A stretch of DNA of 64,000 nt from the NCBI RefSeq assembly GCF_035593265.1, contig NZ_CP141614.1, forward strand, positions 1,922,001 to 1,986,000, given 5' to 3'. Position 1 is the stretch's first letter. Each line of letters begins with the position of its first letter. Positions 26,838-35,413 of the stretch are shown here, piece after piece. The notes under the pieces are model-generated. The model searched no databases, was not told the DNA's origin, and was given only the letters and a program-made list of their open reading frames with translations. A program made the position numbers and the translations under genes. The DNA comes from Limnochorda sp. LNt. Its GTDB lineage: Bacteria; Bacillota; Limnochordia; Limnochordales; Geochordaceae.

Positions 26838-28034
26838 CTAGAGGGCGTGCCAGTCGGCGCCCTGGGCCGCACGCAGCACGAAGATCTGGGGGGTCTTGCC
26901 CGTGCGCCGCGGATACTCCGCCTCGAGCGCGGCCAGCAGCGCCGGCACGGCATCCGGCCTGGCCAGGGTCACGGTGCACCCGCCGAAGCCCGCGCCCGTC
27001 ATGCGGGCGCCGTAGACACCGGGCACGGCTCGGGCGATCTCGACGGCCGCATCCAGCTCCGGGCAGCTCACCTCGAAGAGATCCCGCAGGCTGGCGTGAG
27101 AGGCCGCCATCAGCTCGCCCAACCGGCCCAGGTCGCCGTCCCTCAGCGCCCGGACGGCCTCCAGCACCCGGGCGTTCTCCTCGACCAGGTGCCGCAACCG
27201 GCGCATCAGCACCGGGGCCGCGACGTCGTGCAGCGCCGGCAGCTGCTCGGCCCGGATCTCCCGGACGAGTCGCCAGCCGCTCACGTGGCGACGCGCGATG
27301 GCCAGCGCCTCCTCGCACTGCTGGCGGCGCCGGTTGTACTCGGAGCCGACGAGACGGCGCCGCACGCGGGTGTCGGTTACCACGATGGCCACGTCCGGCG
27401 GTAGCGGGACGTGCTCGTAGCGCAGGCTGTCGGTGTCGACCAGCAGGGCGGCGTCGCGCCGGGCTAGCCGGGAGACGAACTGATCCATGATCCCGCAGGC
27501 GACGCCGACGAACTCGTTCTCGGCGCGGCGGGCCAGGAGGGCCGCGCGCACCGGCTCGACCTCGAAGCGCCCCGTCACCTGCGCGAAGAGCAGCGTCGCC
27601 ACCTCGAGCGCCGCCGACGAGGAGAGCCCCGCCCCCTGGGGAACGTCGCCGGCGATGGCCAGATCTGCCCCCGTCACGGGCAGGCCCTCGGCCCGCAGCA
27701 CCGCGTAGACGCCCCGGACATAGTCGCTCCACGGGTGACGGGAGTCCTTGCGCACGTCGTCGAGGCGGGCCTCGTCGAGCTCGAAGCAGGTCGACTGGTC
27801 GAAGTCCGCGGAGTAGACGCAGACCCTGTCGTCGGGGCGGGCGCGCCCGGCGACCACCACGTCACGGTCGATGGCCACGGGCAGCACGAAGCCACCGGTG
27901 TAGTCGGTGTGCTCCCCGATGAGGTTGACCCGGCCCGGGGCGCGGGCCAGCACGGCGGGCGGCGTGCCCCAGCGCCGCTCGAATCCCTCGACGGCCCGCC
28001 GGGCGGCTTGGAAACCTCGCTCGTGCTCGCTCAT
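26838..28034 (-). CDS. galK: Galactokinase
   Basis: This GHMP kinase phosphorylates galactose to galactose-1-phosphate. The galactokinase signature RVNLIGEHTDYTGGFVLPVAI is near residue 35, the ATP loop DVPQGAGLSSSAALEVA near 125, and the C-terminal motif GARMTGAGFGGCTV near 345. The 398-residue length is normal. The start at 28034 (MSEHERGF) overlaps the galT stop by four bases, so translation is coupled. Confidence 0.95.
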   Translation of the reverse strand: MSEHERGFQAARRAVEGFERRWGTPPAVLARAPGRVNLIGEHTDYTGGFVLPVAIDRDVVVAGRARPDDRVCVYSADFDQSTCFELDEARLDDVRKDSRHPWSDYVRGVYAVLRAEGLPVTGADLAIAGDVPQGAGLSSSAALEVATLLFAQVTGRFEVEPVRAALLARRAENEFVGVACGIMDQFVSRLARRDAALLVDTDSLRYEHVPLPPDVAIVVTDTRVRRRLVGSEYNRRRQQCEEALAIARRHVSGWRLVREIRAEQLPALHDVAAPVLMRRLRHLVEENARVLEAVRALRDGDLGRLGELMAASHASLRDLFEVSCPELDAAVEIARAVPGVYGARMTGAGFGGCTVTLARPDAVPALLAALEAEYPRRTGKTPQIFVLRAAQGADWHAL

Positions 28035-29071
28035 CGTGCCACGCCTCCCACACCTCCGAGCCTCTCGCCGGCTCGACGCAGCTGCCGGGCCATCTCCTCG
28101 GGGGTGGCGTCGGTGATGAAGGTGCCGGCGCCCGACTCGCTGCCGGCCAGGTACTTGAGCTTGGATGGCGCCCGCTGGATGGGCAGGAACTCGATGTGGA
28201 AGTGGCACTCCGGATACCCGCCGACCGGCCGGTCCATGGGCGCCTGGTGCATCACCATCATGTAAGGCATGCGCAGTCCGAAGAGGGCGTCGTAGCGGGC
28301 CAGGATACCCTTAAGGGCCTCGGCCAGGTGCCAGCGCTCGGCGTCGCCGAGCTCCAGCAGGCTGCCGACGTGACGGCGCGGCAACAGCATGGTCTCGTAC
28401 GGGAACCGCGCGAAGAACGGCACGAAGACGACGAAGTCGTCGTTCTCCACCACGATCCGGCCCGGCCGGCGGTCGCCACCGGGGGCCGAGGCCGCGGCCG
28501 CGGCGCGCTCCTCGGCCAGCACGTCGCAGAGCAGGCAGCGCCCCGTCCGCTCGTGGTGCTCACGAGCATGGGCCAGCTCCTGCTGCGGGATGGGTGGGAC
28601 GAAGGGGAAGGCGTAGATCTGCCCGTGGGGGTGGTGAAGCGTGACGCCGACGGCCTCCCCCCGGTTCTCGAAGATCATGACGTACCGCACGAAGGGCCGC
28701 CGCCCCAGCTCCTCGTAGCGATGGGCCCACACCTCCACCAGCTTGCGGATGTGCTCGACGCTCTGCTCGGCCAGGGTGCGGTCGTGGTCGGGCGAGTAGA
28801 CCACCACCTCGCAGATGCCCTGGGCAGGTGCCACGGGCGACAGGGCCGTGCCCGCCACCTGGGGCGGCGGAGGCGTCTCGACGAAGGAGGGGAAGCGGTT
28901 CTCGAAGACGGCGATGTCCCAGTCTTCGTCGGGGATCTCGGTGGGATGGGCAGGGTCGCGCGTCGGGCAGAGCGGACAGAACTCCGCCGGGGGCTTGTAA
29001 GTGCGCTCCTGGCGGTGGGAGGCCACCACCACCCACTGCCCCAAGAGCGGATGCCAGCGAAGTTCACCCAT
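28031..29071 (-). CDS. galT: Galactose-1-phosphate uridylyltransferase
   Basis: This enzyme exchanges UMP between UDP-glucose and galactose-1-phosphate in the Leloir pathway. The 346-residue protein has the active-site histidine motif HHPHGQIYAFPFVPP, zinc-binding CPLC near residue 33, and a second CLLC pair. ATG at 29071 (MGELRWHPLLGQWVVVA) matches the family start. galE is not in the window. The gene is overlapped by eight bases at its start by a possible small leader gene. Confidence 0.95.
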   Translation of the reverse strand: MGELRWHPLLGQWVVVASHRQERTYKPPAEFCPLCPTRDPAHPTEIPDEDWDIAVFENRFPSFVETPPPPQVAGTALSPVAPAQGICEVVVYSPDHDRTLAEQSVEHIRKLVEVWAHRYEELGRRPFVRYVMIFENRGEAVGVTLHHPHGQIYAFPFVPPIPQQELAHAREHHERTGRCLLCDVLAEERAAAAASAPGGDRRPGRIVVENDDFVVFVPFFARFPYETMLLPRRHVGSLLELGDAERWHLAEALKGILARYDALFGLRMPYMMVMHQAPMDRPVGGYPECHFHIEFLPIQRAPSKLKYLAGSESGAGTFITDATPEEMARQLRRAGERLGGVGGVAR

Positions 29072-29303
29072 CGGCTCTCGTTCCGATCCTCGTGCGGGAG
29101 GCCGGGCTCGTGACCGGCGCAGCCGGCTCCCCCGTTTCGCCGGCGCTGACTCCATCGCTCGAAGCCGCCGCACCCGTCTCGTCGCCATGCGTCATCGTAA
29201 CGCGGTAGAGCAGCAGGGCACGGCCGTCGGGCTCCTGCAACCGGCGCACTTCCAGTTTCAACGACGGGTTCGCCCCCAGGCGGGTGCATCTCGACGCTCC
29301 CAT
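29064..29303 (-). CDS. Small hypothetical protein in the gal leader
   Basis: I do not recognise this 79-residue frame. It lies between the predicted gal transcript start (about 29356) and galT and overlaps the galT start by eight bases, which suggests coupling. Its first half (SLKLEVRRLQEPDGRALLLYRV) looks like a real beta-rich segment; the second half is low-complexity Ala/Gly/Ser/Thr. No strong ribosome site precedes the ATG, so it may not be translated. Confidence 0.4.
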   Translation of the reverse strand: MGASRCTRLGANPSLKLEVRRLQEPDGRALLLYRVTMTHGDETGAAASSDGVSAGETGEPAAPVTSPASRTRIGTRADG

Positions 29304-29362
29304 GTCGTCACCGGCTTCGTGTCACGTCAGCTGATTCCCGCGAAGCGGGCCCTTTCGGTTGC

Positions 29363-29391
29363 ATCCTAACATCGTCGCATTGCGCAGTCAA
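29363..29391 (-). promoter_or_regulatory. gal operon promoter
   Basis: On the minus strand TTGACT (29386-29391) and TAGGAT (29363-29368) are 17 bases apart. A small hairpin, CCCGC-TTC-GCGGG, follows in the leader. It is divergent from the DeoR-family gene, whose promoter is about 105 bases away, so joint control from this region is likely. Confidence 0.7.
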
Positions 29392-29495
29392 ACGCAAGCC
29401 AGGGCGAAGAGAGTCGCAAGCATCGCTAGGCGCTCCTCCTCGACCATACGGAAGGCGCTCACGCCTTCTGATCGCCGCTGGGTGCCTAATGGGCT

Positions 29496-29524
29496 TTGAC
29501 GAGGACCGTCGAGCGCGGTACCCT
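29496..29524 (+). promoter_or_regulatory. Promoter of the DeoR-family regulator gene
   Basis: TTGACG (29496-29501) and TACCCT (29519-29524) are separated by 17 bases, about 50 bases upstream of the regulator's ATG. Confidence 0.6.
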
Positions 29525-29574
29525 GTGGTGGCACGAGCCGTCACCACACTCATCCGAAAGGAGGCTACCCGGCC

Positions 29575-30363
29575 ATGGGTGCCTCATCCGAAAGCGACCA
29601 TCTCCTGCCAGCCGAGCGTCTCGACCGGATCCGCCAGATCCTCCTGACGCAGGGTTCGGTCCGCGTGGCCGCCCTGAGCCGGGAGCTGGACGTCTCCGAG
29701 GTGACCATCCGCAGCGACCTGGCCCGCCTGGAGCAGGAGGGCTTCGCCCGGCGAACCCACGGCGGCGCGGTGCTGGCCCGGGGCACCCGTTTCGAGCGTC
29801 CTTTCGCCGAGCAAGAGGCTCGCTTCCGGGAGGAGAAGCAGCGGATCGGAGCTGCAGCAGCCGCCCTGGTCGAAGACGGCGACACCATCATCCTCGACGT
29901 CGGCACCACCACCACCGAGATCGCCCGCCACCTGCCGCCGGTGAGCAACCTGGTGGTAGTGACCAGCGCCCTCAACATCGCGCTGGAGCTGGAGCGCCAT
30001 CCGGGCGTGACGGTGGTGGTGACCGGCGGCACCCTGCGGCCGATGCAGCACTCCCTCGTCAATCCCCTGGCCACCATCCTGCTGGCCCAGATCAACGCCG
30101 ACAAGCTCTTCTTGGGCTGCAACGGCGTCTCGGCCGACAAGGGCATCACCAACTCCAATCTGCAAGAGGCCGAGGTAAAGCGGGCCATGATCGCCGCCGC
30201 CAAGCGGGTCATCGTGGTGGCCGACTCGAGCAAGATCGGCGCGGTGGCCGCCGCCCACGTGGCCCCCATCTCCGTGGTGCACCAGCTCATCACCGACGAC
30301 CATGCCGACGAGGTGGAGCTGGATCGCCTGCGGCAGAAAGGCATCGAAGTGTCAACTGTGTGA
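29575..30363 (+). CDS. DeoR/GlpR-family transcriptional regulator
   Basis: This 262-residue repressor has an N-terminal winged helix-turn-helix (ERLDRIRQILLTQGSVRVAALSRELDVSEVTIRSDLARLEQEG with RRTHGGA), then the DeoRC sensor domain with DVGTTTTEIA and the GCNGVSADKGITNSN motif that binds a phosphorylated sugar. The ATG follows AAAGGAGG. It is transcribed away from the galT-galK operon and probably controls it, with a sugar phosphate as inducer (inference). Confidence 0.92.
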   Translation: MGASSESDHLLPAERLDRIRQILLTQGSVRVAALSRELDVSEVTIRSDLARLEQEGFARRTHGGAVLARGTRFERPFAEQEARFREEKQRIGAAAAALVEDGDTIILDVGTTTTEIARHLPPVSNLVVVTSALNIALELERHPGVTVVVTGGTLRPMQHSLVNPLATILLAQINADKLFLGCNGVSADKGITNSNLQEAEVKRAMIAAAKRVIVVADSSKIGAVAAAHVAPISVVHQLITDDHADEVELDRLRQKGIEVSTV

Positions 30364-30752
30364 CTCGCTCGTCTTTCGCCATGCCCGATAGCCGTGCCCT
30401 AAGCCATGGGCATTCGCAAGCCGGCGTAAGCTTCCGAAATCCCGCGATTGAGCCTCATACCACCCCCTGGGCCTTTATAGGCGGCCTTTAGCTAACTTCC
30501 CTCGCCTTGCGTTTCCATACGGAATCGGTTACGGTAAAAGTGCAGAGGCGCTCTTCCCCGGGGGGCGTAGCCATTTCAGGACCGTGAGCGACAACGGCGA
30601 GGGTATACGCAGTGGGCATGGCACCTTTGCCTTCTGCCGGAGCTGCCTCTGCCACCTCGTTAGCGGGGGACCGGACTCCAGGGTCGCAGAACTGGCTAGC
30701 TGTGGGTAGGCCCTGTTATCGATAATGGATAATCGAGGGGATAAGTCCTGAA
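30364..30752 (+). other. Intergenic stretch without a recognisable gene
   Basis: I see no coding signal in these 389 bases. Base composition falls here from the GC-rich backbone to the lower-GC catabolic island, so the island's left border probably lies within it. No direct repeat, tRNA or integrase marks the border. Confidence 0.6.
30716..30725. promoter_or_regulatory. AT-rich palindrome upstream of the GntR-type gene
   Basis: TTATCGATAA is a perfect 10-bp palindrome, followed by GGATAATCGAGGGGATAAG with related ATAA repeats. It lies 28 bases before the GTG of the broken GntR gene and is a plausible autoregulatory operator. No firm promoter boxes were found around it. Confidence 0.4.
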
Positions 30753-31468
30753 GTGCGCACGGTCCAGGCCCGTCTACTGAGAACCCAGGTTTTCGAGGCG
30801 CTGCGAGAAGCCATCGTCACCGGCCAACTTTCCCCAGGGCAGCGGATCACCGAGCTTCGTATTGCCCGAGAGATGGGTACGAGTCAAGCCCCCTAGAAGA
30901 AGAAGGTCTTGTTGAGAGTATACCCCATGTTTGGTCCTTTGTCTCGAACTGGGATATCAGAGAAATGCGCGAAGTATACGAAATCCGGGCAACCATCGAG
31001 GGCTTGAGCGCTGCTCGTACCGTGTCGAGGCTTGTACCGGCGGATTTCGTCGAGCTTGAGAGATTGCTCGATGCACTAGTCGAAGCGGCCACAAAGGACG
31101 ATCCCAAAGCAATAGCCGAAGCTGACCTGGCTTTCCACGCATACGTGAATCGTCGTTCAGAGCATAGAGTTCTGGTCCGCCTCTTCCAGCTGCTCGAAGC
31201 CCAAATTCTTCGCTGCGCTCACATGACTCGCAACCTCACTGGCGCCTACCCACCCGCCAGAGCTCGAGCCGAGCACCAAGCACTTATTGACGCGTTAAGG
31301 ACTGGGCACCCCAAAGCGGCGTCAGAGGCCTTTCGAAACCACGTTAGCTGGGACATTATCGAAGGGAGGTTAGGCCGGGACGCGAGTCCGCACCAAGGCA
31401 CTCCTACCGTGGGTGCCAGAGTCGCCGACCAGTCGTCTGACCGACCTTTGGGGGGAGGACTGACATGA
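30753..31468 (+). pseudogene. GntR/FadR-family regulator broken by a small deletion in the DNA-binding domain
   Basis: Codons from GTG at 30753 give a typical GntR winged-helix start (VFEALREAIVTGQLSPGQRITELRIAREMGTSQAP) and then hit TAG at 30894. The family continuation appears two bases out of frame from 30893 (LEEEGLVESIPHVWSFV) and runs through a complete FCD ligand-binding domain to 31468. The expected VREALRR-type stretch between the halves, part of the recognition helix region, is missing. A deletion of about 20 bases therefore explains both the shift and the loss. An ATG at 30965 could still express the FCD domain alone. It directly precedes the importer genes it should have controlled. 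Confidence 0.8.
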
Positions 31469-32754
31469 ACCCGAGTCGCTACCAAGCCACGGTGTTAACT
31501 GTGTGCCTCGTTTCGCTAGCTCTCGTCGGGTCGCTAGCCACACTTGCCGCGGCAGCGCCTGTAACGTTGCGCTTTCAAAGCTGGCGGCTGGCCGATCCGG
31601 TGTCCGGACCTTTGTACATGAAGTGGATTGCGGAGTACCAGCAGCTTCATCCAAATGTTAGGATTGAACCAGAGCCTGTTCCGCACGCTCAGCGATTGGA
31701 GAAGTTTATCGCACAGGTGCTGGCAGGCGACCCGCCAGACGTGGTGGGACTAACTACCGGTGATGTGGTGCAGTTCGCGGCCCTGGGTCAGGTTGAGAAT
31801 CTTGACCGGTTCTATCAGGCTGAGGGGCCGGAGTTCATTCGCAGCTTTACACCGGTAACCCTTGCCTTGTCGGAGCATGAAGGGTCCTACTACGCGCTGT
31901 CGCATGAAGTAGTAACCACTGACGGCATGTGGTACAATGTGGACCTCCTTGCTAAGGCAGGTCTCGACCCCGAGGAGGCCCTGAGCACGTGGGATGCTTT
32001 CGTAGCTGCTTCCAAGAAGTTGACAGGCGCCGGAACGTACGCCATGGCGTTGCGTGGCAAGGACACCACCGGCTCCATGGCCAATCTGTGGAGCTTTCTC
32101 TCCCAGCTGAGTGGGCCGCTCGTCACTGAGGACGACATACGCAAGAATCTTGATTCTCCTGGCGCCCTGAAAGTGTTCAAGGAATACGTGGAATTGTACA
32201 CCGTACACAAGGTAACGCCGAATCCCCTCGACATTGACTTCACGGCAATGAGCACCCTCTTTGCCCAGGGGCGGACCGCCTTCATGCACAACGGCTCGTG
32301 GATGAAGCCCATTATTGAGCAGCAAAACCCTGCCATGAAGGGTCGCTTCCTACCTTATTCAATTCCCACCTTCGCCGGTGGGAACCGTATCGCCCTCGCG
32401 GACGGCATGGCGTTTATGATTGGAAAGGGTTCCCGGCACGCCAGCGAAGCGTGGGAGTTCATGAAGTTCATGGTTAGCCGCAAAAAGCAGATGGAGAATC
32501 TGGAGGTAGCCGGGTTCCTTCCGTCGCTGACCGAACTGGCGGGGGCCGACCGCATACTAAACGACCCGTACCTCGCGGTGTTCGCGCGTGAACTGGCTGA
32601 ACGTGGAGTACCGCGTCCACGGACGGCGAAGCTTAACGAAATCTGGACTGAGGTGCAACAAGCGTTCCAGGCGGTATTGCTTGGCCAGAAGACGCCGGAG
32701 GAGGCACTCCGGTCCGCAGCGAATCGCATTCGATCGGACATTCTCCGTCCGTAA
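31465..32754 (+). CDS. ABC sugar-importer substrate-binding protein
   Basis: This 429-residue family 1 solute-binding protein has a signal peptide (about residues 1-31, cleaved after LAAAA) without a lipobox cysteine. The mature fold shows WIAEYQQLHPNVRIEPEPVP, DPPDVVGLT, GMWYNVDLLAKAGLDP and WEFMKFMVS. Its ATG overlaps the end of the GntR remnant (ATGA). Codon use and base content are lower in GC than the backbone. Neighbouring enzymes suggest a sugar acid or acidic glycoside as cargo (inference). Confidence 0.92.
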   Translation: MNPSRYQATVLTVCLVSLALVGSLATLAAAAPVTLRFQSWRLADPVSGPLYMKWIAEYQQLHPNVRIEPEPVPHAQRLEKFIAQVLAGDPPDVVGLTTGDVVQFAALGQVENLDRFYQAEGPEFIRSFTPVTLALSEHEGSYYALSHEVVTTDGMWYNVDLLAKAGLDPEEALSTWDAFVAASKKLTGAGTYAMALRGKDTTGSMANLWSFLSQLSGPLVTEDDIRKNLDSPGALKVFKEYVELYTVHKVTPNPLDIDFTAMSTLFAQGRTAFMHNGSWMKPIIEQQNPAMKGRFLPYSIPTFAGGNRIALADGMAFMIGKGSRHASEAWEFMKFMVSRKKQMENLEVAGFLPSLTELAGADRILNDPYLAVFARELAERGVPRPRTAKLNEIWTEVQQAFQAVLLGQKTPEEALRSAANRIRSDILRP

Positions 32755-32767
32755 AGCTGGAAGAGCG

Positions 32768-32814
32768 CGGGCAGGCGACGCACCAAACTTGGGCGTCGTC
32801 TGCCCGATTTTCTT
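32768..32814 (+). terminator. Strong intrinsic terminator inside the importer operon
   Basis: A 14-bp stem pairs CGGGCAGGCGACGC with GCGTCGTCTGCCCG, has an 11-base loop and is followed by ATTTTCTT. It lies between the binding-protein gene and the first permease gene, so most transcripts should stop after the binding protein, giving it higher expression than the permeases. Confidence 0.88.
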
Positions 32815-32848
32815 GACAAGCCTTTGGAGGGGTTTCGGAGGGGTATAG

Positions 32849-33763
32849 ATGCAAGTTACGGCTCGGGTAGCCCCCGCCCAGCCCGTTGGTCGTTCACATC
32901 GATGGCGTCTTAATCCAGTACTTCCATGGATCTTGCCAACGCTTATCATTCTGGCGCTGGTACAGCTGTTCCCGTTGCTATACTCATTCTACTTGAGTCT
33001 CTCTCGGATTTCACTTGATCTCCGAACGGAGCTCATCGGGTTGGCAAATTACCACCGTATCGTCCGGGACCCCACGGTAAGGGCCGCCCTTTGGCACAGT
33101 GTCGTATTCACTGTGGGCGGCGTCGCAGGACAGCTGGTTGTTGGTCTAGTCAGTGCCCTGCTTCTCAACTATGGACTGCGCGGTCAGCGTTGGATGCGGT
33201 TGGCGATGCTCATACCCTGGGTGATCCCTACGGTCATTACCGCCCTAGTGTGGCGATGGATGCTAGACAGTCACTTCGGTGTCATGAATGACTGGCTCGT
33301 TCGTGCGGGTATCCTGGACAGCTTCCGTTCGTGGCTTGGAATGCCAGACACGGCCCTCGCGGCAACGGTGCTCGTAAATGTTTGGAGAGGCAGCCCGTTC
33401 GTCGCGGTGATGCTGCTTGCAGCGCTGCAGCTGATCCCGAAGGAACACTACGAGGCCGCTCAAGTAGATGGTGCGGGCTCCTTCCAGCAGTTTCGGTATA
33501 TTACTCTCCCAGGCGTCATGTACACAATGGCCTTGGCCGGAACGATGAGCGGAATTTGGTCGTTTAAAGAGTTCGCGCTCATTCAGCTGCTTACCGAAGG
33601 AGGTCCGGCAGGAGCAACAGAAGTTGTCGGAACGCTGGTCTACCGCATGTTCTTCCAATACGCCAGGTTCGGCGAGGCTGCGGCCCTCGGGGTTCTTGTT
33701 TTCCTTGTGCTCTTCGTCGCGAGCACGTACTACTTGCGACTGGCGACCAGGATTGAAGACTAG
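32849..33763 (+). CDS. ABC sugar-importer permease, MalF-like
   Basis: This 304-residue permease has six predicted membrane spans and the cytoplasmic EAA loop (HYEAAQVDGAGSFQQFRYITLPG) that docks the ATPase. The start has GGAGGGGT upstream. It forms a heterodimer with the second permease encoded beyond the insertion sequence. The gene ends 17 bases before the element. Confidence 0.92.
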   Translation: MQVTARVAPAQPVGRSHRWRLNPVLPWILPTLIILALVQLFPLLYSFYLSLSRISLDLRTELIGLANYHRIVRDPTVRAALWHSVVFTVGGVAGQLVVGLVSALLLNYGLRGQRWMRLAMLIPWVIPTVITALVWRWMLDSHFGVMNDWLVRAGILDSFRSWLGMPDTALAATVLVNVWRGSPFVAVMLLAALQLIPKEHYEAAQVDGAGSFQQFRYITLPGVMYTMALAGTMSGIWSFKEFALIQLLTEGGPAGATEVVGTLVYRMFFQYARFGEAAALGVLVFLVLFVASTYYLRLATRIED

Positions 33764-33776
33764 CGCGCAACAGTAG

Positions 33777-33780
33777 CTAG
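33777..33780. repeat. Left target-site duplication, CTAG
   Basis: CTAG directly abuts the left end of the insertion sequence and is repeated at 35393-35396 on the right. Confidence 0.7.
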
Positions 33781-35392
33781 TGCCTCCTGACAAAATCGCC
33801 GTCCGTCGTTAGAGGGGAGTCTGGACCTTTGGCAACCCCAGCTCGTCATGCCGCCCTGTCCGGTCCTGCCCCGGCGGGGGTCTGCTCAGGCGCCTGCCGG
33901 GGCCAGGGCCAGCAGCCGGCGGGCCGCCCGGGTCAGGTTGTGGGCAAAGAGGCCCTCCCCGCTCCAGGTCGCTGCCCGCTCGGCGCCCCGATAGCGGCTG
34001 CGGTCGAGTTCAAAGGCGTCTTTGAGATGCGCAATGCGCCCCTCCTGGCCGCTGCGCCAGCGCAGCAACCGCCGAAAGGCCCGGCGTCGCTCGAAAAGTC
34101 GACGAGCCCGACCGCCTCGGGCTGGCAGGGCCACGTGCGCGATGCCCATCGCCCGCAGCGCCGCGTCGTTGGCCCGGCTGCTCATGCCCCGGTCGGCGGC
34201 CACGGCTCGGGGCGTGGCTCCGACCGCGTGGATGTGGCCCGCCACGGCGTCCACCAGCAAGCTGTCGTCGCTGGGATTGCCGACATGCAGCCGCCAGTGG
34301 CTGATGAAGCCCTCCTGGGTCTCCACCAGGGTCAGCTTGTAGCCGAACTCAACGGGCTTCGAAAGCTTCCCCCGCCGGATGGGCCGCGCATCCGGGTCGA
34401 AGAGGCTGACCAGCCGGTCCGGGATGGCCCGGAGGCCCTGCAGCCGAAGCTGGGTTTGCTCCAGTACCCGGCGCAGGCGCTGGGTGTACGTGACCAGGCC
34501 CTGCGCCAGGGCCCGGTAGCGCGCCCCCACGGCTGGGCCGAGCTTTCGGATGCGGCGCTGGACGGCCCGGGCCATGCGCTGCGCCTCTTGAAGCGTCTGC
34601 TCGGCCCGCCGAGCCACTTCGGCGGTAAGCCGGTCCACCTCGGCCTGGGCCTTCTCCCCTCCCCGGCGAAGCATCTGGCCGATGCGGCGCAGCCGGCGGC
34701 GGACCGAGCGCAGGCGGTCTCGAACCGAAAGGCGGACCCCGATGCCGGCTTCCTTGGCCCGGCGCATCAGCCGCGTCAGCACCCGCACCCCGTCGGCCAG
34801 CAGGCCCGCGTCGGTGGGGTGATGGATGTTCGCTTCCATCACCGTGGTGTCCACCCGGATCCGCTGGCCGTGGCGCTTCATCAGCCGCGCCTCCACCAGC
34901 TGGGCCATCAGGGCGTCGTTGAGTTGCTCGATGACTTCCGGACCCAGCCGGTGGGTCAGCTTGATGAGGGTGGTGGCATCGGGCACCTTGTCGGTGAGGC
35001 GCAACCGGCAGAAGCTCCGCCAGACCAGGCTATCGGCCACTTCCTTGACCAGCGCTTCGAAGCCCAGCCGGTAGCGGCGCTTCAGGTACATCATGCGCAG
35101 GTACGTCTCCAGGGGGATGGTGGGCCGACCCCGCCGAGCCGTGAGCTTGCGCCGGATGGGCGAAAGTCTGCGCTCGTCGTCCAGCAGCCGGTCGATGATG
35201 GCCAGCTCCTTGGGCAGCTCGAAGAGCTGGGGGTCGATGAGGCTTTCGAACAGGTCCGCCTTGAAAGCCACGTTGCGCTCCCGACGCACGATGCCATGCC
35301 TCCTGGGGCCGATTTTAGCATCGGTCGGTCTCGGGGAGGAGAGGGGTCACCCCGTCACGACGGGCTTTTCTCGGCGACTTTATCAGGGGCAA
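33781..35392 (-). mobile_element. 1.6-kb insertion sequence (ISNCY/IS5-like, DDE transposase)
   Basis: The element spans 1,612 bases. Its ends form an imperfect 21-bp inverted repeat: TGCCTCCTGACAAAATCGCC at the left and TTGCCCCTGATAAAGTCGCC (complement) at the right, best matched in the CCTGAyAAArTCGCCG core. CTAG flanks both ends. It lies exactly between the two permease genes. Removing it with one CTAG leaves a 36-base spacer that keeps the second permease's ribosome site. Its high GC (72% in one sampled line) contrasts with the island around it. Confidence 0.85.
33886..35289 (-). CDS. DDE transposase of the insertion sequence
   Basis: This 467-residue transposase has an N-terminal DUF772-type domain (IPLETYLRMMYLKRRYRLGFEALVKEVADS), a first catalytic Asp in RIRVDTTVMEANIHHPTD, an Arg-rich insertion (about 185-260), a second region with AADRGMSS and a C-terminal Glu-containing segment near RSGQEGRIAHLKDAFELDR. 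The frame is intact, so the element may still move. It is transcribed against the surrounding operon. Confidence 0.9.
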   Translation of the reverse strand: MRRERNVAFKADLFESLIDPQLFELPKELAIIDRLLDDERRLSPIRRKLTARRGRPTIPLETYLRMMYLKRRYRLGFEALVKEVADSLVWRSFCRLRLTDKVPDATTLIKLTHRLGPEVIEQLNDALMAQLVEARLMKRHGQRIRVDTTVMEANIHHPTDAGLLADGVRVLTRLMRRAKEAGIGVRLSVRDRLRSVRRRLRRIGQMLRRGGEKAQAEVDRLTAEVARRAEQTLQEAQRMARAVQRRIRKLGPAVGARYRALAQGLVTYTQRLRRVLEQTQLRLQGLRAIPDRLVSLFDPDARPIRRGKLSKPVEFGYKLTLVETQEGFISHWRLHVGNPSDDSLLVDAVAGHIHAVGATPRAVAADRGMSSRANDAALRAMGIAHVALPARGGRARRLFERRRAFRRLLRWRSGQEGRIAHLKDAFELDRSRYRGAERAATWSGEGLFAHNLTRAARRLLALAPAGA

Positions 35393-35396
35393 CTAG
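35393..35396. repeat. Right target-site duplication, CTAG
   Basis: This is the second copy of the 4-bp direct repeat flanking the insertion sequence. AAGGGGGG, the ribosome site of the next gene, begins three bases later. Confidence 0.7.
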
Positions 35397-35413
35397 CTAA
35401 GGGGGGCGGCGGC

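Noticed and set aside
33770-33780. A longer target duplication (TAGCTA) at the insertion sequence
   Set aside because: TAGCTA occurs on both sides because the target CTAGCTA is itself repetitive; only CTAG is at the same distance from both element ends.
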